The translations under genes were made by a program, and so were the position numbers. DNA of 64,000 nucleotides from assembly GCF_003994475.1 (NCBI RefSeq), contig NZ_RZNY01000003.1:310001-374000 (forward strand), written 5' to 3'. Shown here piece by piece: positions 8,264-15,481 of this stretch. The stretch's first letter is position 1; every line of letters starts with the position of its first letter. A model generated the notes under the pieces. The model was given only the letters and a program-made list of their open reading frames with translations. It was not told where the DNA came from and ran no database searches. Origin of the DNA: Paenibacillus anaericanus (GTDB lineage: Bacteria; Bacillota; Bacilli; Paenibacillales; Paenibacillaceae).

Positions 8264-8896
8264 ATGAACCAAAAAAGTGATTTGTCCACAAGAGACCAAA
8301 TTCTTCAAATGATGAAAACGTCAGGTCCTCTTAGCGCCAAGGAAATCACGGACCGCCTCCAAATTACTGAGATGGCGGTTCGACGCCATCTTGGTACGAT
8401 GGAACGTGATGGATTGATTGAATCCAAAATGGTTCGTCAAACATTAGGCCGTCCTACAGCAGTCTACGGGTTAACTGAATTTGCGGAAAATTTATTCCCT
8501 AAGAACTACCATACACTCACTCTAGACTTGCTCGGAGAATTAGCAGAAGAAACCGGTGAAGAGAGTGTCAATCGATTATTTGAACGACGTAGAGATAAAT
8601 TAAAGCATCAGTATGAAGCTGATATGAAAGACAAATCATTTGCTGATAAAGTACGCAGACTCGCTGAAATTCAAAACGATAATGGTTATATGACTGAGCT
8701 TGAGTCCCATGGAGAAGATGAATTCATTCTGAAGGAACATAACTGTCCGATTTCCCAAATTGCAGGGCGTTATAATCACGCCTGTAACTGTGAATTAAAT
8801 CTATTTGAATCGCTTCTAGACGCAGATGTCGAAAGAACGGAATGTCTCGCTCAGAACGATAGAAGATGTCTTTATATTATTCGTAAACACAAATAA
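8264..8896 (+). CDS. SufR-like winged-helix regulator with Cys cluster
   Basis: This 210-residue regulator has an N-terminal winged HTH (residues 10-70: LSAKEITDRLQITEMAVRRHL) and a C-terminal domain with C161, C174, C176, C194 and C202. The pattern NCPISQIA..ACNCEL..ECLAQNDRRC is that of DeoR/ArsR-type regulators such as SufR, which bind an iron-sulfur cluster and control Fe-S assembly. Cluster binding is inferred from the cysteines. The frame opens at a GTG at 8255; I use the ATG at 8264, 8 bases after AAGGGAG. It follows trhO by 46 bases and may be co-transcribed; a terminator follows. Confidence 0.75.
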   Translation: MNQKSDLSTRDQILQMMKTSGPLSAKEITDRLQITEMAVRRHLGTMERDGLIESKMVRQTLGRPTAVYGLTEFAENLFPKNYHTLTLDLLGELAEETGEESVNRLFERRRDKLKHQYEADMKDKSFADKVRRLAEIQNDNGYMTELESHGEDEFILKEHNCPISQIAGRYNHACNCELNLFESLLDADVERTECLAQNDRRCLYIIRKHK

Positions 8897-8931
8897 ACCT
8901 TCGAAGCCTATGGCATCGAAGGTCTTTTTTT
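8897..8931 (+). terminator. terminator after the SufR-like gene
   Basis: ACCTTCGA pairs with TCGAAGGT and is followed by seven Ts. It touches the stop codon of the convergent YuzB-like gene. Confidence 0.85.
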
Positions 8932-9181
8932 ATATTTCAAAAGCTAGTAGCTCTTCTTCTATTCGTTGTTTAATCAATTTTATGCATTCCTCAGACGTCG
9001 TGGCGAATACCCTCTTCGCATTAACCAATGCATAAGGTCTGATTTTACATAAACCACATAAACTAAGACATTCCGTACGAAGTACTGCAACTTCGGGATA
9101 CTCCTCTTCCAAGTCTTCTAATTCCAGTGCGCTCATAAGGTTGCTGTCGCAGACTTCAACTACTACAATACCTAGTCCCAC
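8930..9181 (-). CDS. DUF1450 (YuzB-like) protein
   Basis: This 83-residue protein has the DUF1450 core: an N-terminal VVVEVCDSNL, then ECLSLCGLCKIRPYALVN with three cysteines, resembling a thioredoxin-like [2Fe-2S] ferredoxin remnant. Its role is unknown. The start appears to be a GTG at 9181, nine bases after GGAG; two ATGs just upstream (9186 and 9183) are in another frame and run into a TAG after five codons. It converges on the SufR-like regulator. Confidence 0.8.
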   Translation of the reverse strand: MGLGIVVVEVCDSNLMSALELEDLEEEYPEVAVLRTECLSLCGLCKIRPYALVNAKRVFATTSEECIKLIKQRIEEELLAFEI

Positions 9182-9267
9182 ATCATTTCACTCCAAACCA
9201 AACTAATTCATGTACGATCACTCATTATGATGAAAGAGATAGAGTTTGTCAATGTGTATAATGCAAT

Positions 9268-9301
9268 TAACATACTTAACATACATTTATGTTGACTAAG
9301 T
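9268..9301 (+). repeat. 34-bp block shared with the trhO promoter; contains an inverted repeat
   Basis: It matches 7241-7274 at 30 of 34 positions. Inside it AACATA and TATGTT form a 6-bp inverted repeat with a 4-base spacer just upstream of the -35 box. Confidence 0.6.
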
Positions 9302-9320
9302 GGTTAGATAGGGCTATAAT
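9292..9320 (+). promoter_or_regulatory. sigma-A promoter of sodA
   Basis: TTGACT at 9292-9297, a 17-base spacer and a perfect TATAAT at 9315-9320. Confidence 0.8.
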
Positions 9321-9331
9321 AATGATTATCA
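9317..9331 (+). promoter_or_regulatory. candidate Fur/PerR-family operator over the sodA -10 box
   Basis: TAATAATGATTATCA is a 7-1-7 inverted repeat. It differs from the Fur 7-1-7 consensus at one of 14 positions and from the Per box at two. It overlaps the -10 box and likely start site, where a bound repressor would block transcription. Confidence 0.5.
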
Positions 9332-9371
9332 AGAAAACAATCTACATATATTAGAGAGGATGAATTTAATA

Positions 9372-9986
9372 ATGGCACATCAACTACCTGCTTTACCTTA
9401 CGCTAACAACGCACTTGAACCACATATCGATGAGCAAACGATGACGATTCACCACGACCGTCACCACAACGCATATGTAACTAACTTGAACGCAGCTTTG
9501 GAGTCTGCTCCTGAGCTTCAATCCAAATCTCTTGAAGATTTGATTGCTAACTTGGACAGCGTACCTGAAGCGATTCGTACTGCAGTTCGTAACAATGGTG
9601 GCGGTCATGCCAACCACTCTTTATTCTGGGAAACAATCGGACCAAACGGCGGCGGTCAACCTTCCGGTAAATTGGCTGATGCAATTAACAATGAATTAGG
9701 TGGCTTTGATAAATTCAAAGAAGATTTCGCTAAAGCAGCAACAACTCGCTTTGGTAGCGGTTGGGCATTCCTTGCTGTTGATGCTGACGGCAAATTGTCC
9801 GTATATAGCCTTCCTAATCAAGATTCCCCAATCATGGAAGGTAAAACTCCAGTTCTAGGTCTAGATGTATGGGAGCACGCTTACTACTTGAAATATCAAA
9901 ACAAACGCCCTGACTATATTGCAGCATTCTTCAACGTAATTAACTGGTCTGAAGTTGAGAAACGTTACGAAGCAGCAACTAAATAA
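9372..9986 (+). CDS. sodA: superoxide dismutase (Mn/Fe)
   Basis: This 204-residue Mn/Fe superoxide dismutase converts superoxide to oxygen and hydrogen peroxide in the cytoplasm. The four metal ligands are visible: His27 in TIHHDRHH, the His in [10 protein letters not shown], and Asp and His in DVWEHAYYL. The GGG following the second helix ([10 protein letters not shown]) fits the manganese type common in bacilli. I start at the ATG at 9372; an ATG at 9360 lies directly on the AGAGAGG site. It has its own promoter, a Fur-like operator and a terminator. Confidence 0.95.
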   Translation: MAHQLPALPYANNALEPHIDEQTMTIHHDRHHNAYVTNLNAALESAPELQSKSLEDLIANLDSVPEAIRTAVRNNGGGHANHSLFWETIGPNGGGQPSGKLADAINNELGGFDKFKEDFAKAATTRFGSGWAFLAVDADGKLSVYSLPNQDSPIMEGKTPVLGLDVWEHAYYLKYQNKRPDYIAAFFNVINWSEVEKRYEAATK

Positions 9987-10012
9987 TATCGGACTACATT
10001 TTACTTTAAAGA

Positions 10013-10043
10013 AAAAAGACGCTCTCCATGGAGGGCGTCTTTC
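10013..10043. terminator. bidirectional terminator between sodA and the LacI gene
   Basis: AAAGACGC..CTCC pairs with GGAGGGCGTCTTT around an ATG loop. It has As on one side and Ts on the other and can serve both convergent genes. Confidence 0.8.
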
Positions 10044-10053
10044 TTTAATTTCA

Positions 10054-11115
10054 TTACACAAGTCCTGCCTCTTTAAGATCCTTCACCGAACTACGAATCA
10101 CCAGTGTAGGAGGTACACTATACCGAATAGACTCCCGACAATTATCAGTTAGCATCAATAGCATTGAAGCTGCGGCATCACACATGTTTTCTTTCTCAAC
10201 ACGCATAGTTGTCATGGTTGTCATGGTCGTACCGATCTTGTCCCCGTATTCAGTATCATCATAACCCGCAATAGATACACGCTCAGGAATTATGATTCCA
10301 CGCTCTTCCAGAAGCCCCGCTAGGATAAAGGCAATACGATCGTTTCCGCAAAAAAAAGCCGTCGGTAATTCCTGTAATCCATCGAGAAACTGCACGATTT
10401 CTTTTGCCGTATAATCATATCCTTCTGAGGACGTTAGACAATTCTCACTCTGAAATTCCAGTCCATGATCCTGCATTGCTTTCCAATAACCAAACCATCG
10501 CTCTTCATGGCTCGTCGTCATATTTGTTGGACCAATGAACCCTATTCTTTGATGTCCAGCAGCAATAAGAAAGGACACCACCTCATAAGCCCCTTCCATA
10601 TTAGCCGATGTGACCACAGGGCATGATAAGTCTCGATAATAAGAATCAAGCATAACTAGCTTTATATCCTTCTCCCAAATAAGCCGAGCATAAGCTTTAT
10701 CGATAATCCCAAACAAAATGACACCACGATAAGATATGTCTGTAAACAAACCAGGAAGCTTTAATCCTGTCTCCATCTCTCGATCAATCGGTGCAATTAC
10801 GGCGTTAAATCCTTTTTTACGGATACTCTTCTCAAGTCCCCATATCATGTCATGATAAAATTGAAAATGATCGTTATCCTGGTAACTCATGATCCGTTCA
10901 GGCACAAGCACCAGTATGTTCGTATTCTCAGTCGTGTCGATCGAAGCATAGGGCCCATAGCCCATATCTCTAGCCGTCTGCAATACAAGTGAACGCATCT
11001 CATCGCTCACGCCCTTCTTGTTCATCAGAGCCAGCGATACTGCGTTCTTAGATATTTCCAATCTGTTGGCAATATCCTGCATTGACACTTTCTTTTTGCG
11101 GCCCAAACTTTTCAT
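10054..11115 (-). CDS. LacI family transcriptional regulator
   Basis: This 353-residue repressor has the LacI-type HTH at residues 10-35 (SMQDIANRLEISKNAVSLALM) and a periplasmic-binding-like effector domain. It includes the usual FIGPTNMTTSHEERWFGY and FCGNDRIAF segments. It is divergent from a ROK sugar kinase and manA, so a sugar or sugar-phosphate effector is likely (inference). The AAAGGA site is very close to the ATG at 11115, so translation may be weak. An inverted repeat at 11178-11194 lies between the divergent genes. Confidence 0.88.
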   Translation of the reverse strand: MKSLGRKKKVSMQDIANRLEISKNAVSLALMNKKGVSDEMRSLVLQTARDMGYGPYASIDTTENTNILVLVPERIMSYQDNDHFQFYHDMIWGLEKSIRKKGFNAVIAPIDREMETGLKLPGLFTDISYRGVILFGIIDKAYARLIWEKDIKLVMLDSYYRDLSCPVVTSANMEGAYEVVSFLIAAGHQRIGFIGPTNMTTSHEERWFGYWKAMQDHGLEFQSENCLTSSEGYDYTAKEIVQFLDGLQELPTAFFCGNDRIAFILAGLLEERGIIIPERVSIAGYDDTEYGDKIGTTMTTMTTMRVEKENMCDAAASMLLMLTDNCRESIRYSVPPTLVIRSSVKDLKEAGLV

Positions 11116-11144
11116 TCCTTTCGAAACATGATAAACTTAGGCTA

Positions 11145-11174
11145 AATATACTTTACAAATTTAACTTTTGTCAA
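11145..11174 (-). promoter_or_regulatory. sigma-A promoter of the LacI-type gene
   Basis: On the minus strand TTGACA (11169-11174) and TATATT (11145-11150) are separated by 18 bases. Confidence 0.6.
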
Positions 11175-11177
11175 GTT

Positions 11178-11194
11178 TGTCAAGTGATTTGACA
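11178..11194. promoter_or_regulatory. candidate operator between the divergent LacI and ROK genes
   Basis: TGTCAA-GTGAT-TTGACA is a perfect 6-bp inverted repeat with a 5-base centre. A further direct copy of TTGTCAAG lies just upstream. It sits next to the -35 box of the regulator and 23 bases before the kinase start, the expected place for LacI-family autoregulation. Confidence 0.45.
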
Positions 11195-11216
11195 TGAATA
11201 ACTGGAGGAATGCACT

Positions 11217-12131
11217 TTGAGTTACGCAGTTGGCATTGATATCGGCGGCACAAAGACAGCCATCGGATTGATAGACTCCGCAGGAGTCGTCCTAGCAAAG
11301 ACATCCCTACCGACTGACCAATCTGTCCAACCTGATGAGATGGTAGACCGGATTGCTAAAGCGGTTAAGGAACTGATTACAGCACAAAATATGAAAGAAT
11401 CCGAACTGCTCGGTATTGGCGTTGGTGCACCTGGTCCACTCAACACGAAAACAGGTCATATTGTCAAACCACCCAATTTACCGGGTTGGTGGGATTTCCC
11501 TATATTGAAATCGCTAAGCCGGCATTTCGATCTTCCGATTACTTTCGAGAATGACGCTACGGCGGCAGCACTCGCTGAGAAATGGGTAGGTGCCGCACAG
11601 GATGCCGAACATTTCGTATTCATTACGATTAGCACAGGAATCGGCGCCGGTATTTATACCCATGGCAAACTACTCACTGGAGCAACCGGCAACGCCGGAG
11701 ATGTGGGACACTTCGTTATCGATCCCGCTGGAGGCAAATGTGTCTGTGGACAATCTGGATGCTGGGAATACCTTGCGTCGGGTACCGCTATTGCAAGACA
11801 AGCCTCAACACTACTAGGCCGTGAAGTATCCTCTAAGGAAGCTTTTGATCTGGCAGCTACAGGAGACGTTGCTATCAAGGAACTTGTAGATGGCGTTTTC
11901 CGCTATATCGGAATTGGGTGTGTTACACTCATTAATACTTTTGATCCAGAATTGCTTGTCATTGGAGGCGGTGTGTCCCAAGTTGGTGCGCCGTTGTTTG
12001 ATGCTATAAGAGATTATGTCTCCGAGCATGCTTTGAATCCTTCAGGCCGAAATACCACTATAGTTCCTGCCGCCTTACAGCAAGATGCAGGATTAATCGG
12101 TGCAGCAGCCTTAGTCCATATGACATACTAA
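11217..12131 (+). CDS. ROK family glucokinase
   Basis: This 304-residue ROK kinase has the ATP motif GIDIGGTKTA (residues 6-15), the sugar-binding ENDATAAALAE, and the ROK zinc site CVCGQSGCWEY preceded by GHFVID. It would phosphorylate glucose (or another hexose such as fructose or mannose) in the cytoplasm. The start is TTG at 11217, 8 bases after GGAGG; the nearby ATG at 11210 is out of frame. manA follows after 28 bases, suggesting a hexose-phosphate operon controlled by the divergent LacI protein. Confidence 0.88.
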   Translation: MSYAVGIDIGGTKTAIGLIDSAGVVLAKTSLPTDQSVQPDEMVDRIAKAVKELITAQNMKESELLGIGVGAPGPLNTKTGHIVKPPNLPGWWDFPILKSLSRHFDLPITFENDATAAALAEKWVGAAQDAEHFVFITISTGIGAGIYTHGKLLTGATGNAGDVGHFVIDPAGGKCVCGQSGCWEYLASGTAIARQASTLLGREVSSKEAFDLAATGDVAIKELVDGVFRYIGIGCVTLINTFDPELLVIGGGVSQVGAPLFDAIRDYVSEHALNPSGRNTTIVPAALQQDAGLIGAAALVHMTY

Positions 12132-12159
12132 AATCTAATACTCAAAGGAGTCCTTAATC

Positions 12160-13104
12160 ATGAATGAACCAATTTTTTTAGCACCTGTTTTCCAAGAACG
12201 GATTTGGGGTGGAAGAAAGCTACAGGACCTATTCGGCTACGATATTCCCAATGAACTCACTGGTGAATGCTGGGCTGTCTCCGCACATCCAAACGGACAA
12301 AGTATTGTTAAGAACGGAGCTTATCAAGGTAAGACCTTAGGCCAACTATGGAGCTCTCATCAAGAGCTATTCCATTCAGATTCTCCAGTATTCCCATTGC
12401 TCACCAAAATATTGGATGCTTCAGACAATTTGTCCGTTCAGGTTCATCCTGATGATGAATATGCCGGCAAGAACGAGAACGGTGAACTAGGCAAGACAGA
12501 ATGCTGGTACATCGTTGATGCAGAACCAGGTGCAGAAATTATTTATGGACATGAGGCACAATCTAAGGAACAATTGGTACAAATGATGAACGATGCTAAA
12601 TGGGATGATCTTCTAACCAAGATTAAAGTTAAACGTGGTGATTTCTTCTATGTCCCTAGCGGCACCATTCATGCGCTTGGCAAAGGTATTGTCGTACTAG
12701 AAACACAACAAAGTTCAGATACTACTTACCGTGTGTATGACTATGATCGTAAGGATAAGGATGGTAATGGTAGAGAACTTCATCTTCAAAAAGCCATTGA
12801 TGTTTCTACTGTGCCACAAGCTTATGAACCCGTTTCCTACGAAACCTTTAACCAAAAAGGAATTACGATTACTCAGCTTGTATCCAATGAATTTTTTACA
12901 GTTCAGAAGTGGAACATTGACGGAACTGCTGATTTCACTGCTAATCCTAAATATACAATCTGCAGCGTAATTGATGGTAGCGGCCAACTTATTGCTGGTG
13001 ACAAAGTTTACTCCCTCAGCAAAGGTGAACACTTCATTCTCCCTGTTGATTTCGGACCATATCAAATGAGCGGCACTCTCGAACTGATTATTTCCCGGGA
13101 ATAG
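12160..13104 (+). CDS. manA: mannose-6-phosphate isomerase, class I
   Basis: The 314-residue length matches the short bacilli ManA/Pmi. The enzyme interconverts mannose-6-phosphate and fructose-6-phosphate. Zinc ligands are visible as QVHPDDEYA (Gln, His), the Glu in GKTECWY and the His in SGTIHALG. RIWGGRKL at the N-terminus is also typical. AAAGGAG precedes the ATG. It is likely co-transcribed with the ROK kinase, since no terminator lies between them, and ends at a strong bidirectional terminator. Confidence 0.93.
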   Translation: MNEPIFLAPVFQERIWGGRKLQDLFGYDIPNELTGECWAVSAHPNGQSIVKNGAYQGKTLGQLWSSHQELFHSDSPVFPLLTKILDASDNLSVQVHPDDEYAGKNENGELGKTECWYIVDAEPGAEIIYGHEAQSKEQLVQMMNDAKWDDLLTKIKVKRGDFFYVPSGTIHALGKGIVVLETQQSSDTTYRVYDYDRKDKDGNGRELHLQKAIDVSTVPQAYEPVSYETFNQKGITITQLVSNEFFTVQKWNIDGTADFTANPKYTICSVIDGSGQLIAGDKVYSLSKGEHFILPVDFGPYQMSGTLELIISRE

Positions 13105-13114
13105 TGTCACAATG

Positions 13115-13159
13115 AAAAGAGCCATTTTCCCTTTTATACAAAGGAGAAACGGCTCTTTT
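13115..13159. terminator. bidirectional terminator after manA
   Basis: AAAAGAGCC pairs with GGCTCTTTT; a second inner pairing is TTTCCC/GGAGAA. It serves the convergent manA and DinB-family genes. Confidence 0.8.
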
Positions 13160-13179
13160 CTCATTTAAGTATTGGATCT

Positions 13180-13698
13180 TTAAACGTTCAAATAGCGCTC
13201 GCGTATGATTTTCAAATGATGAAGTGTATGTCCATAAATAATATAAGCGATCGCTCGCGTTGAAATCGGCCCCTCGCTTGCTGTACCCAAACGCAGCCAA
13301 TCAGCATCTTCTAATTGTCGGATCAAGGTAAGTGTAGACTCTCTAACGGCTGAGAAATCTTGAAGCAGTTCTGCAACTGTATGCCCATCAAAATGTGCAT
13401 TACTTACAAATAGGGTTTCCTCGAATGACGGAAGGGGTGTAGTATCCCCTCTAGCAATCCGTAGCAGCCTATAGCTCATAATCCGCTCTGTATCCGTAAT
13501 ATGGCCCAAAACTTCCTTCAGAGACCATTTCCCTTCGTCATAACGGAACTTACCCTGCTCGTCAGAGATATCTGCTAACTCTAATATCACTTGCTTAGCT
13601 TGTTGCTGGAGTAAATCCAGTAAATCTCCCTCTGGCACTTTATCAATATATACTTGATAATAACTCAGAAATTCCCCATCTTGCGGTCTGGTTAACAT
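13180..13698 (-). CDS. DinB superfamily protein
   Basis: This 172-residue four-helix-bundle protein is of the DinB/YfiT type. It has KWSLKEVLGHITDTERIM (first metal His) and ends with YGHTLHHLKIIRERY (HxxxH-like pair). YfiT-like members act in bacillithiol-dependent detoxification; other members have unknown substrates. A frame is open to 13737, but GGGGAGAG lies 8 bases before the ATG at 13698, and the upstream part would overlap the DUF3006 gene. Confidence 0.8.
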   Translation of the reverse strand: MLTRPQDGEFLSYYQVYIDKVPEGDLLDLLQQQAKQVILELADISDEQGKFRYDEGKWSLKEVLGHITDTERIMSYRLLRIARGDTTPLPSFEETLFVSNAHFDGHTVAELLQDFSAVRESTLTLIRQLEDADWLRLGTASEGPISTRAIAYIIYGHTLHHLKIIRERYLNV

Positions 13699-13724
13699 GA
13701 ATTCACTCTCCCCATAACTTATTA

Positions 13725-13937
13725 TCAGTCTTCCCATACATCGTTCATCAACGTTTGAATCTCTTTACTTCTCTTATGCGTCATCTGCTGATTAGTTACC
13801 CACTTACTGCCGTCCCATTCCACAACGTCTCCTGCTTTTGCCGTGGACTCTACCAGATTACGGAGAATATCTCTTGTATGCCCATCAAATTCAATGATGC
13901 AATAATCTTCCTCAAATCGATCGATGATACCAAGCAT
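13725..13937 (-). CDS. DUF3006 family protein
   Basis: This 70-residue protein has the DUF3006 pattern: GIIDRFEEDYCIIEFDG at the N-terminus and GDVVEWDGSKW in the middle. It follows the ComEC-like hydrolase gene by only 7 bases, and DUF3006 genes are frequently paired with that family, so a functional link is probable. Its role is unknown. AAAGGTGAG precedes the ATG. Confidence 0.75.
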   Translation of the reverse strand: MLGIIDRFEEDYCIIEFDGHTRDILRNLVESTAKAGDVVEWDGSKWVTNQQMTHKRSKEIQTLMNDVWED

Positions 13938-13944
13938 AATTAGC

Positions 13945-14832
13945 TCACCTTTCTGTTGTCACCTGATAATCTAATCCATCTGAAGTGATCTCAACAGTTC
14001 CTTGCAGATCATTACGATACACTTCAATATTCTTCTTACGCAGACGTTCTAGTATAGTCTCCTTAGGATGACCGTATGAATTATCTCCAACCTGTATCAC
14101 TGCATACTCAGGGTTAACTTGGTTCAAGAAGCTCAACGTAGTAGATGACTTAGATCCGTGATGCCCGACGAGCAGGACATCCGCCTGAAGATCTACACCC
14201 GAACCGATCATCTCCTTCTCACTGGCACTACTCGCATCTCCCGTCAGTAGAAAAGAGGTATCCCCGTAGGTAACCTTGATAACAGCACTCATATTGTTAT
14301 TATCCAAGCCATTTACAACTGGTGCTATCATAGTGACGTCAACCTGTTCGTCCCAATCTAACTGCAGTCCCGCCTTAGCGGTAGTAACCTTAAGCCCCTT
14401 ATTCTTTATTGATCTTAGCAACGATTCAAACGTCTTCGTATTGGCTTGGACTTTAGGCATATAAATTTTGCCTACATCTACAGTATTGATGACAGCATCA
14501 AGCCCCCCAATGTGATCCGCATCTGGGTGGGTACCGATGACGATATCCAAGCGATCCACACCATATTGTTCTAAGTACTCCACCATCTGCTCTTCCCGAT
14601 CGTTATTCCCAGCATCGATCAACATCGTTTGTCCCGTTGGACTGATAAGTAGCTGTGAAGCTCCTTGACCCACATCCAGAAATATGACTCTAAGCTTACT
14701 CTCTGAATCTACGGAACCAGGAGCAATTGTCGTCTCATTCTGTGATTCCCATTCTAACGAACAACCTGAAATAATGAATGATAATAATAAGCAACCCAAT
14801 AGTACGATAGACATTTTGCGTTGTCTTTTCAT
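13945..14832 (-). CDS. ComEC/Rec2-like metallo-beta-lactamase lipoprotein
   Basis: The 295-residue product has a lipoprotein signal (LLLSFIISGC) and then a complete metallo-beta-lactamase domain of the ComEC C-terminal type: FLDVGQGASQLL, GTHPDADHIGGL and LLVGHHGSK. Such proteins resemble the extracellular hydrolase part of the DNA uptake channel ComEC but lack its membrane channel. A role in extracellular nucleic acid processing is possible but not shown. I start at the ATG at 14832, nine bases after AAAGG; a TTG at 14859 is too close to its Shine-Dalgarno. Confidence 0.8.
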   Translation of the reverse strand: MKRQRKMSIVLLGCLLLSFIISGCSLEWESQNETTIAPGSVDSESKLRVIFLDVGQGASQLLISPTGQTMLIDAGNNDREEQMVEYLEQYGVDRLDIVIGTHPDADHIGGLDAVINTVDVGKIYMPKVQANTKTFESLLRSIKNKGLKVTTAKAGLQLDWDEQVDVTMIAPVVNGLDNNNMSAVIKVTYGDTSFLLTGDASSASEKEMIGSGVDLQADVLLVGHHGSKSSTTLSFLNQVNPEYAVIQVGDNSYGHPKETILERLRKKNIEVYRNDLQGTVEITSDGLDYQVTTER

Positions 14833-14931
14833 AGAAGCTAACCTTTTCGTGATGTCCAAACTCCCCCGTATGTAATATAATTAGAACATTTGTTCTATCC
14901 TAATTATATTTGAATCATCTTCCAGAATCAA

Positions 14932-15342
14932 TCATAACCTACGTTGTGCTCTCGCTTTATATTGCTTAAATTGAAAATATATAGTGCATCCTACACAATA
15001 TCCACAAATAGCAGCAAATGCGGCCAAACCAAGCATCCAACTGAAACCGTAGCCTAACCAGTTTACCTGGACAAGAAAACCTAATAATGATCCTGTCAGA
15101 AATATTACGGCTAGCACATTGTTGAATCGTTGCAGTTCTTTAGCTTGACGAGGTGAAGAATCCACTTTAGGAAATGGCTTAGCTAAAATAACAAATATAT
15201 TCTTACCAAATATAAGACCTGTGATTTGAATCATCCATAAGAGTAATAGTACATACGGTTCTCTAAATAAAGAAGCAATAATAACGAACAATACAATACC
15301 GATTTGATTAGCTTTTACATAGGGTTCTGGAATCTCATTCAA
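14932..15342 (-). CDS. DUF4395 family membrane protein
   Basis: This 136-residue protein has about four hydrophobic segments and the DUF4395 signature: NEIPEPYVKANQ at the start and GYCVGCTIYFQFK near the end, with a CVGC pair. Its function is unknown. Members often sit near thioredoxin-like genes, which is not the case here. GGTAGGTGAG precedes the ATG. Confidence 0.8.
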   Translation of the reverse strand: MNEIPEPYVKANQIGIVLFVIIASLFREPYVLLLLWMIQITGLIFGKNIFVILAKPFPKVDSSPRQAKELQRFNNVLAVIFLTGSLLGFLVQVNWLGYGFSWMLGLAAFAAICGYCVGCTIYFQFKQYKARAQRRL

Positions 15343-15426
15343 TATAACTCACCTACCCTTAAGTTTTATTTGAATATACATCTTAATTCCCTCTAAATCA
15401 ATATGAATATATGTATTTGGGCATAA

Positions 15427-15456
15427 ATAAAAACCGCCTTGCAACCAAGGCGGCTT
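15427..15456 (-). terminator. terminator of the Ig-like protein gene
   Basis: On the minus strand GCCGCCTTGG pairs with CAAGGCGG and is followed by TTTTTATT. Confidence 0.85.
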
Positions 15457-15481
15457 AAAGTATGAACCTTAAAATATCATC

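Noticed and set aside
12715..13164. 149-aa minus-strand frame antisense to manA
   Set aside because: It is a shadow of the manA coding frame and crosses the terminator after manA.
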